Source: RBG-16-66-20 sp052386675 (GTDB lineage: Bacteria > Pseudomonadota > Gammaproteobacteria > Burkholderiales > SG8-39). From it: a stretch of 64,000 bases of DNA. The notes below the pieces were generated by a model that was not told where the DNA came from, did not search any database, and worked only from the letters and a program-made list of their open reading frames with translations. Location: assembly GCA_052386675.1 (NCBI GenBank), contig JBQTJX010000030.1:62001-126000 (forward strand), written 5' to 3'. A program made the position numbers and the translations under genes. Below are positions 24,917 to 33,387 of the stretch, in pieces (the stretch's first letter is position 1; each line of letters starts with the position of its first letter).

Positions 24917-25426
24917 TCAGGCGAGCAGTTCCCCGCTCAGCACGCCCTCCAGCGCGAGCAGCGCGCGCTTTTTCGAGAGGCCCCCGGCATAGCCGGTGAG
25001 CGAACCGTTCGAACCCATGATGCGGTGGCAGGGCACGACGATGCCGATCGGATTTCGCCCGGTGGCCGCCCCCGCAGCCCGTGCGCTGCCCGGGACGCCC
25101 GCGCGGCGCGCGAGCTCGCCATAGGTGATCGTCTCGCCGAACGGCACCCCGGAGATCACCGTCCACACCGCCTTCTGGAAATCCGTGCCGGCGGGATCGA
25201 GCGCGAGGTCGAACCGCTTCCGCTTCCCGGCGAAATACTCGGAGAGCTGCGCCTTCGCGCGCTTCAGGTGGCGGTTGGCCGGGTCCCGCTCCCAATCCCT
25301 GCCTTTCCCGGGATGGTGCTTCTGGTGGTCGAAGTACACGCCGGCCAAGCCGGCCTCGGTGGCGGCGAGCAGCATGCCGCCGATGGGGCTGTCGTAGGTG
25401 TCGTAGTAGCGCATGCGCGTTTCCAT
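24917..25426 (-). CDS. ogt: Methylated-DNA-protein cysteine methyltransferase
   Basis: This 169-residue protein contains the active-site IVVPCHRIMG (Cys133) and the helix-turn-helix stretch ITYGELARRAGVPGSARAAGAA with the arginine finger region. It transfers the methyl group from O6-methylguanine to its cysteine in a suicide reaction. ATG at 25426 follows the Ada-AlkA fusion gene by two bases on the same strand. The pair thus supplies all activities of the adaptive response, with the O6-methyltransferase as a separate protein. Confidence 0.94.
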   Translation of the reverse strand: METRMRYYDTYDSPIGGMLLAATEAGLAGVYFDHQKHHPGKGRDWERDPANRHLKRAKAQLSEYFAGKRKRFDLALDPAGTDFQKAVWTVISGVPFGETITYGELARRAGVPGSARAAGAATGRNPIGIVVPCHRIMGSNGSLTGYAGGLSKKRALLALEGVLSGELLA

Positions 25427-25428
25427 TG

Positions 25429-26880
25429 TCACTCCTTGGCCTGCAGGGATTGCCACAAATGCATCACGGCATACGCGCGCCAGGGCCGCCAGGCTTCGCC
25501 GGCGGCCAGCACGCGCTTCGGGTCTTTCTCGCCCAGCGCCTTCATCACGCCCAGGTCGGTATGCGGGAACGCGTCCGGCCAGGCGAGCGCGCGCATGGCG
25601 ATGTACTGCGCGGTCCACTCGCCCACGCCGGGCAGCGCGCGCAGTTTGTCCAGGGTCGCCTCGATGTCGGCATTGGGCATCAGGACGAGGTCGCCGCCGG
25701 CCACCGCTTGCGCGAGCGCCAGCACCGTCTTCGCGCGCGCGCCGGGCATGCCCAGCCTCGCGATCCTTCCATAAGGCACGCCGGCCACCTTCTGCGCCGT
25801 CGGAAACGCCATCGTCAGCGCGGGGAACGGCGTCGCCACCGGATCGCCGAACGCGGCGGCAAAGCGTCCCGCCACCGTGCGCGCCGCGGCGACCGTGACC
25901 TGCTGCCCCAGGATCGCGCGCACCGCGACCTCAAAGCCGTCGAAGGCGCCGGGCACGCGCAGGCCGGGCCGGAAACCGCGCAGCTCCGCCGACGCTCCCA
26001 GCGCCTGCGCCACCTCGGCCGGCTGGCACGACAGGTCCATCAATGCCTTCACGCGCGACAGCACAGGCGGCAACGCCTTGGCGAGCGAGGCCGACACCGC
26101 GACGCGCAACGCGGGTTTCTTCTTCGACAACCCCACCTCGAGCCAGCCCAGCAGGTCCCTGCCGTCGACCGTGATGCGCGCGGTGCGGCGATACAGGCCG
26201 GCTTCGAACGACTCGACGCCGGCGACGGCGCGCGCGCCGAGGAACGCGCTCGCCGCGGCCCAGTCGTAGGGTGGACGGAAGCTCAACTCGAAATTGAGCG
26301 TGTCCCGTGCGCCGGCGGGCGCCGCAGCGCGCCGCAACTGCTGCGGCTGCAACCGGTAGCGCTGCTTGAAAAGGGCGTTGAAGCGCCGCACGCTGCCAAA
26401 GCCGCTGGCGAACGCGATCTCGGTGACCGGCAGCGCGGTGTCGGTGAGCAGGCGCTTGGCGAGCAGCAGGCGCTGCGTCTGCGCGAAGGCCACCGGCGAG
26501 ACGCCGAACTCAGCGCCGAAGGCGCGCCGCAGGTGGCGGTCGGTGATGCCCAGGCGCCCGGCGATGGCTTCCAGGTTGTCCTCCTCCAGTGTGCGGTCCT
26601 CGATCAGGCTCGCCGCGGCCTGGGCCAGCCGCGTGGTCGCGTCCACGCTGGCGTTGCCCGGCGCGAGCTCGGGCCGGCAGCGCAGGCAGGGGCGGTAGCC
26701 GCCGGATTCGGCGGCGGCGGCGCTGGGATAGAAGCGGCAGTTCTCGCGCCGCGGCGGCTTCACCGTGCACACCGGCCGGCAGTAGATGCGCGTCGAGGAA
26801 ACCGCGACGAAGAAGCGGCCATCGAAGCGCGCATCGCGCGCCCTCAGGGCGCGGTAGCAGGTGTGGGGGTCGAGAGTCAT
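25429..26880 (-). CDS. alkA: Ada N-domain/AraC/AlkA fusion DNA glycosylase-regulator
   Basis: The 483-residue protein has three parts. Residues 1-75 form an Ada-type methylphosphotriester zinc domain with Cys34, Cys38, Cys65 and Cys68 in the Ada spacing. Residues about 85-190 carry an AraC helix-turn-helix (IAFASGFGSVRRFNALFKQRYRL follows the HTH spacing). Residues about 200-483 are an AlkA glycosylase with the HhH segment LRALPGVGEWTAQYIAMRA and a catalytic aspartate (FPHTDLG). It likely senses methylated DNA, activates its own operon with ogt, and excises 3-methyladenine. Confidence 0.93.
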   Translation of the reverse strand: MTLDPHTCYRALRARDARFDGRFFVAVSSTRIYCRPVCTVKPPRRENCRFYPSAAAAESGGYRPCLRCRPELAPGNASVDATTRLAQAAASLIEDRTLEEDNLEAIAGRLGITDRHLRRAFGAEFGVSPVAFAQTQRLLLAKRLLTDTALPVTEIAFASGFGSVRRFNALFKQRYRLQPQQLRRAAAPAGARDTLNFELSFRPPYDWAAASAFLGARAVAGVESFEAGLYRRTARITVDGRDLLGWLEVGLSKKKPALRVAVSASLAKALPPVLSRVKALMDLSCQPAEVAQALGASAELRGFRPGLRVPGAFDGFEVAVRAILGQQVTVAAARTVAGRFAAAFGDPVATPFPALTMAFPTAQKVAGVPYGRIARLGMPGARAKTVLALAQAVAGGDLVLMPNADIEATLDKLRALPGVGEWTAQYIAMRALAWPDAFPHTDLGVMKALGEKDPKRVLAAGEAWRPWRAYAVMHLWQSLQAKE

Positions 26881-26916
26881 GGCCCCGAGTATGGGCCGGG
26901 GGCAAGGCATTTGCTA

Positions 26917-26955
26917 GCCGTTTTCGGACCTTGCGCCGCGAGGTCCGGAAACGGC
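26917..26955. promoter_or_regulatory. Long inverted repeat in the alkA/eamA divergent gap
   Basis: GCCGTTTTCGGACCT (26917-26931) and AGGTCCGGAAACGGC (26941-26955) are inverted copies with one mismatch and a nine-base spacer. The element lies between the divergent starts of the Ada/AlkA fusion gene and the EamA transporter. It could be an operator (for instance for the AraC-type regulator) or form a strong hairpin in the leader of eamA. Confidence 0.5.
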
Positions 26956-26990
26956 CAGCAGCGTCCCGCGGCGGAGGCGAGAATGCGCCC

Positions 26991-27845
26991 GTGAAACCCG
27001 CCGACTACGGCCGCCTGGTCCTGCTTGCCGCGCTCTGGGGCGCATCCTTCATCTTCGTACGCGTCGCGGCGCCGGCCTTCGGCGCGGTCTGGACCGCGGA
27101 GGGCCGCCTGCTGCTGGGCGGCGTGGTGCTCGCGATCTGGTTCCGCCTCACCGGCTTCGACCCGCAATGGCGCCGGCACTGGAAGGCCTATGCCGCGATC
27201 GGCCTGGTGAACCTTGCCCTGCCCTCGCTGTTCTATGCCTTCGCGCTGCGGCACCTCCCGGCCTCGATTGGCGCGGTGCTCAATTCGACTTCGCCCATCT
27301 TCGGCGCGCTGTGCGCCGCGTGGTTCCTGGGCGAGCGCCTCACCGTGAAGATGGCCGTGGGCTGCGCCGCCGGGTTCGCCGGCGTCGCGCTGGTGGTGCG
27401 GCCCGATGCCCTGTCGCAGTCTCCAATGTTCGCCGCCGCGGTGCTTGCCTGCCTCGCCGCCTGCGCCTGCTACGGCTACAACGGGGTGCTCATGCGCCGC
27501 CACGCTGCGGGCGTCCCCAGCCGCGGCATTGCGGTGGGCGGGCAGATCGCCGCCGCGCTGATGGTGCTGCCCCTGATGCCCTTCGACCTGCCGGCGGCGC
27601 AGATCGGCGCGATCCCCGCGGCCAACCTGCTGGCGGTCGGCCTGCTCTCCAATGCTCTTGGCTTCGTCCTCTACTTCCGCCTCATCGCCGATGTCGGCGC
27701 CATGCGCGCCCTTACCGTCACCTACCTGATGCCGTTCTTCGGCCTGCTCTGGGGCATGCTGTTCCTGGGCGAATCGCTGCCCGCCAGCGCGCTCGCCGGC
27801 GGCATCCTGATCCTGGCCGGGACAGTCCTCGTCACCCGCGGCTAG
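26991..27845 (+). CDS. EamA/DMT-family transporter
   Basis: This 284-residue protein has ten predicted helices in two EamA repeats (LVLLAALWGASFIFVRVAAPAFG at the start; LTVTYLMPFFGLLWGMLFLGE near the end). GTG at 26991 gives the natural N terminus; an ATG at 26983 is out of frame. It is a probable inner-membrane exporter of amino acids or metabolites with no further specificity. Its 3' end is followed after 12 bases by a copy of the dispersed palindromic repeat. Confidence 0.87.
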   Translation: MKPADYGRLVLLAALWGASFIFVRVAAPAFGAVWTAEGRLLLGGVVLAIWFRLTGFDPQWRRHWKAYAAIGLVNLALPSLFYAFALRHLPASIGAVLNSTSPIFGALCAAWFLGERLTVKMAVGCAAGFAGVALVVRPDALSQSPMFAAAVLACLAACACYGYNGVLMRRHAAGVPSRGIAVGGQIAAALMVLPLMPFDLPAAQIGAIPAANLLAVGLLSNALGFVLYFRLIADVGAMRALTVTYLMPFFGLLWGMLFLGESLPASALAGGILILAGTVLVTRG

Positions 27846-27857
27846 AATAGGAAATCG

Positions 27858-27898
27858 GGGACGGACCACGATTTCCACCCGAAATCGTGGTCCGTCCC
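27858..27898. repeat. Paired palindromic copy of the dispersed repeat (eamA/fadH gap)
   Basis: Two 18-base arms, GGGACGGACCACGATTTC (27858-27875) and its exact complement (27881-27898), flank CACCC. Homology to the other copies extends a few bases outside the arms. A run of five T bases follows on the + strand (27901-27905), so this copy could work as an intrinsic terminator for the upstream transporter, 28 bases before the fadH-like ATG. Confidence 0.8.
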
Positions 27899-27925
27899 TG
27901 TTTTTCCCTGTTCTGGATTCACCAC

Positions 27926-29926
27926 ATGGCTGCCTATCCGAACCTCTTCCGACCGCTCGATCTTCCGGGTGGCGTCCGGCTTCCCAATCGCATCCTCATG
28001 GGCTCGATGCACACCGGGCTGGAAGCACGACCCGACGGGATGCCGCGGCTGGCGGCGTTCTATGCCGAGCGCGCGCGCGGCGGCGCAGCTCTGATCGTCA
28101 CCGGCGGATTTTCGCCGAATGACGCGGGAGAATTGAGCCCGCATCGTGCCCAGATGAGCACGAAGGAGGACGCCGAGCGCCATAAGGTGATCCCGCAGGC
28201 GGTGCACGAGTCCGGCGGCCGCATCGTGCTGCAGGTGCTGCACTCCGGGCGCTACGGCTTCCACGAGCGCATCGTCGCGCCCTCGGCGATCAAGTCCGGG
28301 ATCAATCCCAATCCCCCGCGCGAAATGGACGCCGCCGAGATCGAGCAGACCATCGGCGATTTCGTGCGCGCCGCGGTGCTGGCGCAAACCGCCGGCTACG
28401 ACGGCGTCGAGATCATGGCCTCCGAGGGCTACCTCATCACCCAGTTCCTCGCCCTGCGCACCAACCAGCGCACGGACGACTGGGGCGGCTCGCTCGCGAA
28501 CCGCATGCGCTTCGCCTGCGAGATCGTGCGCCAGACGCGCGTCGCCACCGGCCCGGCGTTCATCATCGTCTACCGCATCTCGGCGCTGGACCTGGTCGAG
28601 GGCGGGCTGACCGGCGAGGAGATCGTCACGGTCGCGAAGGCCATCGAGCAGGCGGGCGCAAGCCTCCTCAACACCGGCATCGGCTGGCACGAGGCGCGCA
28701 TCCCGACCATCGCCCAAGCGGTGCCGCGGGGCGGATTCTCGTGGGCCACGCGGCGCATCAAGCAGGCGGTGAGCATCCCGACAATCGCCTCCAACCGCAT
28801 CAATGCGCCCGAGATCGCGGAAGACCTGCTCGCGCGCGGCGACGCGGACATGGTGTCCCTCGCCCGCGCCATGCTCTCGGACGCCGAGTTCGCCAACAAG
28901 GCGAAGGCCGGCGACCGCGCCGGCATCAACATCTGCATCGCCTGTAACCAGGCCTGCCTGGACCATTACTTCATCGGCCAGCCGGCCAGTTGCGTGGTGA
29001 ACCCGCGCGCCGGGCGCGAAAGCAAGCTGGTCTACACGAAGGTCGCCGCGAGAAAGCGTGTCGCGGTGGTGGGCGGCGGCCCCGCCGGCCTGTCCTGCGC
29101 CGCGGTCGCCGGCGAGCGCGGCCACGAGGTGGTGCTGTTCGAGAAGGCGGGCGAACTGGGCGGCCAGTTCAATCTCGCCAAACGCATCCCGGGCAAGCTG
29201 GAGTTCGCCGAGTCGGTGGCCTACTACGCCGAGCGCCTGCGCCGCGCGGGCGTGAAGGTGCTGCTCAACCACGCCGCGACGCAGGCCGAGCTCGATGGCT
29301 TCGACGAGGTGGTGCTCGCCTCGGGCATCGATCCGCGCAAGCCGGCCATTCCGGGCATCGATCATCCAAAGGTGATCGGCTATGTGGACGCGCTCACGGG
29401 CAAGTCGGCGGTGGGTGCAAACGTCGCCATCATCGGCGCCGGCGGCATCGGCTTCGACGTCGCCGTCTGGCTGCTGGAGCGCAATGAGCGCTCGACACTT
29501 GAAGCGAAGGCCTTTTCCCACCACTGGGGCATCGACGAATCGCTCGCCAACGCCGGAGGCCTGGATCCGCAGGGCCTGCCGGCAGCCAAGCCCACGCACC
29601 GCATCACCATGCTCAAGCGCTCCACCACCGCCTTCGGCAGCACGCTCGGCCGCACCACGGGCTGGGTGCACCGCGCCGAACTGGCGCGCAACGGCGTCAA
29701 GATGCTGAAGGGCATCGAATACCGCCGCATCGACGACGCGGGCTTGCACATCACCGTGGACGGCAAGGAGCAGGTGATCGCCGCCGACACCATCATCCTT
29801 TGCGCCGGTCAGGAACCCAAGCGCGACTTGAAAGCCGCGCACCTCATCGGCGGCGCGAAGGAAGCGGGCGAACTGGACGCCAAGCGCGCCATGCTCGAAG
29901 GCGCCGAGCTGGCGGCGAAGCTTTGA
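27926..29926 (+). CDS. NADH:flavin oxidoreductase / 2,4-dienoyl-CoA reductase family protein
   Basis: The 666-residue protein has the FadH architecture. An N-terminal OYE-like FMN barrel (residues about 1-350; GSMHTGLE, VLQVLHSGRYG) ends in the iron-sulfur cysteines CIACNQACLDHYF and a later CVVNPRAG. It is followed by an FAD/NAD(P)-binding half with VAVVGGGPAGLSCAAVAGERGHEVVLFE and IIGAGGIGFDVAVWL. It reduces 2,4-dienoyl-CoA or another enoyl substrate. The stop overlaps the SDR gene by TTGA, which starts a long + strand unit. Confidence 0.88.
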   Translation: MAAYPNLFRPLDLPGGVRLPNRILMGSMHTGLEARPDGMPRLAAFYAERARGGAALIVTGGFSPNDAGELSPHRAQMSTKEDAERHKVIPQAVHESGGRIVLQVLHSGRYGFHERIVAPSAIKSGINPNPPREMDAAEIEQTIGDFVRAAVLAQTAGYDGVEIMASEGYLITQFLALRTNQRTDDWGGSLANRMRFACEIVRQTRVATGPAFIIVYRISALDLVEGGLTGEEIVTVAKAIEQAGASLLNTGIGWHEARIPTIAQAVPRGGFSWATRRIKQAVSIPTIASNRINAPEIAEDLLARGDADMVSLARAMLSDAEFANKAKAGDRAGINICIACNQACLDHYFIGQPASCVVNPRAGRESKLVYTKVAARKRVAVVGGGPAGLSCAAVAGERGHEVVLFEKAGELGGQFNLAKRIPGKLEFAESVAYYAERLRRAGVKVLLNHAATQAELDGFDEVVLASGIDPRKPAIPGIDHPKVIGYVDALTGKSAVGANVAIIGAGGIGFDVAVWLLERNERSTLEAKAFSHHWGIDESLANAGGLDPQGLPAAKPTHRITMLKRSTTAFGSTLGRTTGWVHRAELARNGVKMLKGIEYRRIDDAGLHITVDGKEQVIAADTIILCAGQEPKRDLKAAHLIGGAKEAGELDAKRAMLEGAELAAKL

Positions 29927-30633
29927 GCGTCACGCCGATCGCGTTGGTCGGCGGCGCCGGCGTGGGATTGGGCGCGGCGCTCGGCCGTCGCTTCGCCACT
30001 GCGGGCTATCGCACCTGCCTCGCCTCGCGCAGCCTCGACAAGCTGGAGAAACTGGTCCAGCCCTTCAACGGCCTCGCCGAACCCTGCGACCTGCGCGAGG
30101 AAAGCGACGTCGTCGCCCTGTTCGATCTCCTGGAGCAGCAGGGTCCGGTACAGGTGGCGGTGTTCAATGCCGGCGCCAACTGGCGCGGCTCGATCCTGGA
30201 CACGCCCGCCGACCTGTTCGAGAAGGTCTGGCGCCTCGCCTGCTACGCCGGCTTCCTCTTCGGGCGCGAGGCCGCGCGTCGCATGGTTCCGCGCGGCCGC
30301 GGCACCATCCTGTTCACGGGCGCCACCGCTTCGGTGCGGGGCTCGGCGCAATTTGCTGCCTTCGCCGCCGCCAAGGGCGGCCTGCGCCAGGTGGCGCAGA
30401 GCATGGCGCGCGAACTGGGTCCCAAAGGCATCCATGTCGCGCACGTGGTCGTGGACGGCCTGATCGACAACCCGCATACCCGGGAACGCATGGGCGAGCG
30501 CGTGAAGCATCTGCCCGAGGACGGGATGATGGCCACCGACGCCCTGGCCGAGCTGTTCTTCCAGCTACATGCCCAGCCGCGCAACGCCTGGACCTTCGAG
30601 GCGGACGCGCGGCCCTGGGCGGAGAAGTTCTGA
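29923..30633 (+). CDS. Short-chain dehydrogenase/reductase (atypical)
   Basis: This 236-residue Rossmann-fold protein has a glycine-rich loop (LVGGAGVGLGAALGRRFA, TGxxxGxG variant) and the NAG motif as VFNAGANW. The active-site tyrosine position reads FAAFAAAKGG, so the usual YxxxK has Phe-x-x-x-Lys-like replacement (AAFAAAK). Many such atypical SDRs are found, and activity may be altered. A TTG start at 29923 overlaps the stop of the flavin oxidoreductase. Probable partner in the same lipid or CoA-ester pathway. Confidence 0.8.
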   Translation: MSVTPIALVGGAGVGLGAALGRRFATAGYRTCLASRSLDKLEKLVQPFNGLAEPCDLREESDVVALFDLLEQQGPVQVAVFNAGANWRGSILDTPADLFEKVWRLACYAGFLFGREAARRMVPRGRGTILFTGATASVRGSAQFAAFAAAKGGLRQVAQSMARELGPKGIHVAHVVVDGLIDNPHTRERMGERVKHLPEDGMMATDALAELFFQLHAQPRNAWTFEADARPWAEKF

Positions 30634-30635
30634 GC

Positions 30636-31421
30636 ATGGGCGTGTCGCTCAAGATGAAGGCAAAGGTGCTGCTGCGCTCGCGCAGTCCCGCGTTCCTGCG
30701 CGATTGCCTCGCCCCCTACGCCGGCGGCCGCATGGGCACCATTTCCCGCGACGGGATGGACCTGCACTACCGCGTCGGCTCCAGCGACCCGTGGATGATC
30801 TACAACCACCTCATGAAGCCGCGCCACCGCGACGAGTACGCGCCGCCGGCGAACGCCGGCTTCGACCCCGGTGAGGTGCGCACGGTGCTGGACATCGGCG
30901 CCAACATCGGCGCCACCGCCCTGTACTTCGCGCAAATGTTACCGATCGGTAACATCTACGCCTTCGAACCGGTGCCGGAAAACTTCGCCGTGCTGCAGAA
31001 GAACATCGCCAATTGCCCGCGCATCCGTGGCCTCAACTACGGACTGGGCGCCGCCGACGCCGAGCTGGAGATGTTCGCCAGCGCCAATCCGCTCAATTTC
31101 GGCGGCTTCAGCCTGCACCCTTCGGGCAGCGACGCCTCGCGGAAAGTCCGCATCCGGGTGCGCAACGCCGCCGCCGCGCTCGCTGAACTGGGTATCACGC
31201 AGGTGGACGTGATCAAGATCGACACAGAGGGCGCGGAGTACGACATCCTCACTTCCCTGCCCGAAGGGATCCTGGCCGGCGCGAAGTACATCGTGGGCGA
31301 GCTGCACGGCAACCGCGACTTCGCGGTGCTGGACTACCTGTCGCGCTGGTTCGACGTCGGCCTCAGGAAGCGCCTCACGAACCGCCTGTTCAACTTCCAG
31401 GCGCTTCCGAAGCGCCGCTAG
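30636..31421 (+). CDS. FkbM-family SAM-dependent methyltransferase
   Basis: This 261-residue protein has the FkbM/class I methyltransferase pattern. SAM-binding motif I is VLDIGANIGATALYFAQM, the acidic loop is YAFEPVPENFAVLQKNI, and the late FkbM hallmark is VDVIKIDTEGAEYDIL. Targets of the family include sugars and polyketides; the acceptor here is unknown. The coding sequence contains a perfect 20-bp palindrome (30936-30955). The start ATG is two bases after the SDR stop. Confidence 0.85.
   Translation: MGVSLKMKAKVLLRSRSPAFLRDCLAPYAGGRMGTISRDGMDLHYRVGSSDPWMIYNHLMKPRHRDEYAPPANAGFDPGEVRTVLDIGANIGATALYFAQMLPIGNIYAFEPVPENFAVLQKNIANCPRIRGLNYGLGAADAELEMFASANPLNFGGFSLHPSGSDASRKVRIRVRNAAAALAELGITQVDVIKIDTEGAEYDILTSLPEGILAGAKYIVGELHGNRDFAVLDYLSRWFDVGLRKRLTNRLFNFQALPKRR
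30936..30955. repeat. Perfect 20-bp palindrome inside the fkbM-like gene
   Basis: ATGTTACCGATCGGTAACAT is exactly self-complementary. Its core ACCGATCGGT also forms the centre of the palindrome at 51307-51328. It encodes part of QMLPIGNIYAFEP in the methyltransferase. It resembles TetR-family operators but could be coincidental. Confidence 0.5.
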
Positions 31422-31441
31422 CGGCGCGCTACACTACGCCC

Positions 31442-32413
31442 ATGGGAATCGTGGTTGCGCTCGCGGGTCAGGTGGGAGGCGCCAAACTCGCGGACGGCCT
31501 CGTCCGCCTGCGCGGCGCGGATTGCGCCATCGTCGTCAACACTGGCGATGACTACGAGCACCTGGGCCTCTCCTTCTGCCCGGACCTGGACACACTGCTC
31601 TACACGCTCTCGGGCGTCGGCAGCCCCTCCACGCCGTGGGAACCGGCGGGCGACACGCAGGCCCTGTACGGCATGCTGAAGCAACTGGGCGGCCCGGAGC
31701 GCCTCGCGCTGGGCGACAAGTCCCTCGCCGCCCCGCTGCTGCGCACCGCCTGGCAGGCGCAGGACCGGCGCCTGACCGAGATCACCGCGGATTTCTGCAA
31801 GCACCTGGGCATCCAGGCGCGGGTGCTGCCCATGAGCGATGACCAGGTGCGCACCCATGTGCTGACCGATGACGGCGCCGTGGCGTTCCAGGAATACTTC
31901 ACCACGCTTGGCTGCGAGCCGGCCGTGCACGGCTTCCAGTACGCCGGCGCCGACGTGGCGCAGTTGACGCCCGAGATCGCGAACGTGCTCGATTCTCCGG
32001 AGCTGGAGGCGGTGGTAATCACGCCCGCCAATCCGTACCACACCATCGCCCCGATCCTCGCCATCCCGGGCATGCGCGAGCTGCTGCGCCAGCGCGGCGC
32101 GCCGGTGATCGCGGTCTCGCCCATCGTCGGCGGCCGGGCGCTGCGCGGCACCGCGGGCAAGATGATGGCCGAGCTGGGCCACGACGCCTCGGCGCTGCGC
32201 GCTTCCATGGAATACCTGCGCCTCGCCGACGGCTTCGTGCTCGACACCGAGGACGCCGCCCAGGCCGATGCGGTGCGCGCCAACGGCATGGAGGTGCTGG
32301 TGACGCAGACCATCATGCGCAGCGCGGAGGATCGCGTCGCGCTCGCCCAGGCGGTGCTCGGCTTCGCGCGGGCTATCCGCGACAGGAAGCAGTCCGAAGC
32401 GCAGGCCGCCTAG
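31442..32413 (+). CDS. cofD: CofD-like 2-phospho-L-lactate (phosphoenolpyruvate) transferase
   Basis: This 323-residue protein has the CofD/UPF0052 fold. IVVALAGQVGGAKLADGLVRL is the GDP/substrate loop, VNTGDDYEHLGLSFCPDLDTLLYTLSG is the CofD (not YvcK) signature, and ITPANPYHTIAPILAIPGM follows. CofD transfers the lactyl/PEP phospho-group from its GDP adduct to Fo in coenzyme F420 synthesis. No cofC, cofE or Fo synthase gene is present in this window. The gene lies between fkbM and moxR genes with its own ATG 20 bases after the fkbM stop. Confidence 0.88.
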   Translation: MGIVVALAGQVGGAKLADGLVRLRGADCAIVVNTGDDYEHLGLSFCPDLDTLLYTLSGVGSPSTPWEPAGDTQALYGMLKQLGGPERLALGDKSLAAPLLRTAWQAQDRRLTEITADFCKHLGIQARVLPMSDDQVRTHVLTDDGAVAFQEYFTTLGCEPAVHGFQYAGADVAQLTPEIANVLDSPELEAVVITPANPYHTIAPILAIPGMRELLRQRGAPVIAVSPIVGGRALRGTAGKMMAELGHDASALRASMEYLRLADGFVLDTEDAAQADAVRANGMEVLVTQTIMRSAEDRVALAQAVLGFARAIRDRKQSEAQAA

Positions 32414-32425
32414 CCACGTGAGCAA

Positions 32426-33367
32426 ATGACCGCGGCCGAGGCCGCCGCGCTGTTCGGGCGCATCGGCGGCAATATCGAGACTGTGATGCGCGGCAGCCGC
32501 GAGGCGGTGCGCAAGCTCCTCGCCGCCTTCGCCTCCGGCGGCCACGTGCTCATCGAGGACTACCCCGGCACCGGCAAGACCACGCTCGCCAAGGCGCTCG
32601 CCGCCTCCATCGGCGCGAAGTTCACGCGCGTCCAGTTCACCCCCGACCTGCTGCCTTCGGACATCCTCGGCGTCTCGGTGTTCAACCAGAAGGAGCAGAC
32701 CTTCGAGTTCCGCGAGGGGCCGGTGTTCACCTCCATCCTGCTGGCCGACGAGATCAACCGCGCCTCGCCGCGCACCCAGTCCGCGCTGCTGGAGGTGATG
32801 GCCGAGGCCCAGGTCTCGGTGGAAGGCCGCACGCATCCGATGGACGATCTCTTTTTCGTCATTGCGACGCAGAACCCGGTCGAGTTCCGCGGCACCTATC
32901 CCCTGCCCGAGGCGCAGATGGACCGCTTCGCGATGTGCCTCGCGCTGGGCTACGTCGATGCCGAGGTCGAGGCCGAGGTGCTGGCGGCGCAGGACCTGGG
33001 ACATCCGCTCGCGGCGCTCAAAGCCGTGGCCTCGCATGAAGAGGTGCTGGCGCTGAAGGCGCGCGTGCGCCAGGTTCGCGTCGCCGTTGAACTGCGCCGG
33101 TACATCGTGGAGCTGGTACGCCGCACCCGCGGTGCACCCCAGGTCCAGCTCGGTTGCGGCCCGCGCGCCTCGCTCGCGCTGGACCACGCCGCCAAGGCCC
33201 TGGCCCTCTACGATGGCGAGGAGTACGTCCGGCCCGAGCACGTGCAGGAACTGGCGGTGCCGGTGCTCGCGCACCGCATCGTGCTCGATCCGCAGGCGAA
33301 GTTCGCCGGCGCCTCGGGTGCGAGCCTGGTGGCCGAAATCGTGCGCGAGGTGCCGGTCCCGGCCTAG
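32426..33367 (+). CDS. MoxR-family AAA+ ATPase
   Basis: This 313-residue AAA+ protein has Walker A in IEDYPGTGKTTLAKALAAS, Walker B in LLADEINRASPRTQSALLEVMAEAQVSVEG and sensor 1 in FFVIATQNPVE. MoxR proteins act as chaperones that mature or regulate partner complexes. Here it is followed by DUF58 and TgpA-type transglutaminase genes, the usual moxR-DUF58-TgpA trio implicated in cell-envelope processes. The start ATG is 12 bases after the cofD stop. Confidence 0.93.
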   Translation: MTAAEAAALFGRIGGNIETVMRGSREAVRKLLAAFASGGHVLIEDYPGTGKTTLAKALAASIGAKFTRVQFTPDLLPSDILGVSVFNQKEQTFEFREGPVFTSILLADEINRASPRTQSALLEVMAEAQVSVEGRTHPMDDLFFVIATQNPVEFRGTYPLPEAQMDRFAMCLALGYVDAEVEAEVLAAQDLGHPLAALKAVASHEEVLALKARVRQVRVAVELRRYIVELVRRTRGAPQVQLGCGPRASLALDHAAKALALYDGEEYVRPEHVQELAVPVLAHRIVLDPQAKFAGASGASLVAEIVREVPVPA

Positions 33368-33387
33368 CGGGCGGCGCGGGGAGCCGA

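Noticed and set aside
31418..33274. Very long minus-strand open frame opposite cofD and moxR
   Set aside because: It is rich in Arg, His, Gly and Ala with no family features. High GC content leaves the antisense frame free of stops, while cofD and moxR have clear motifs on the other strand.
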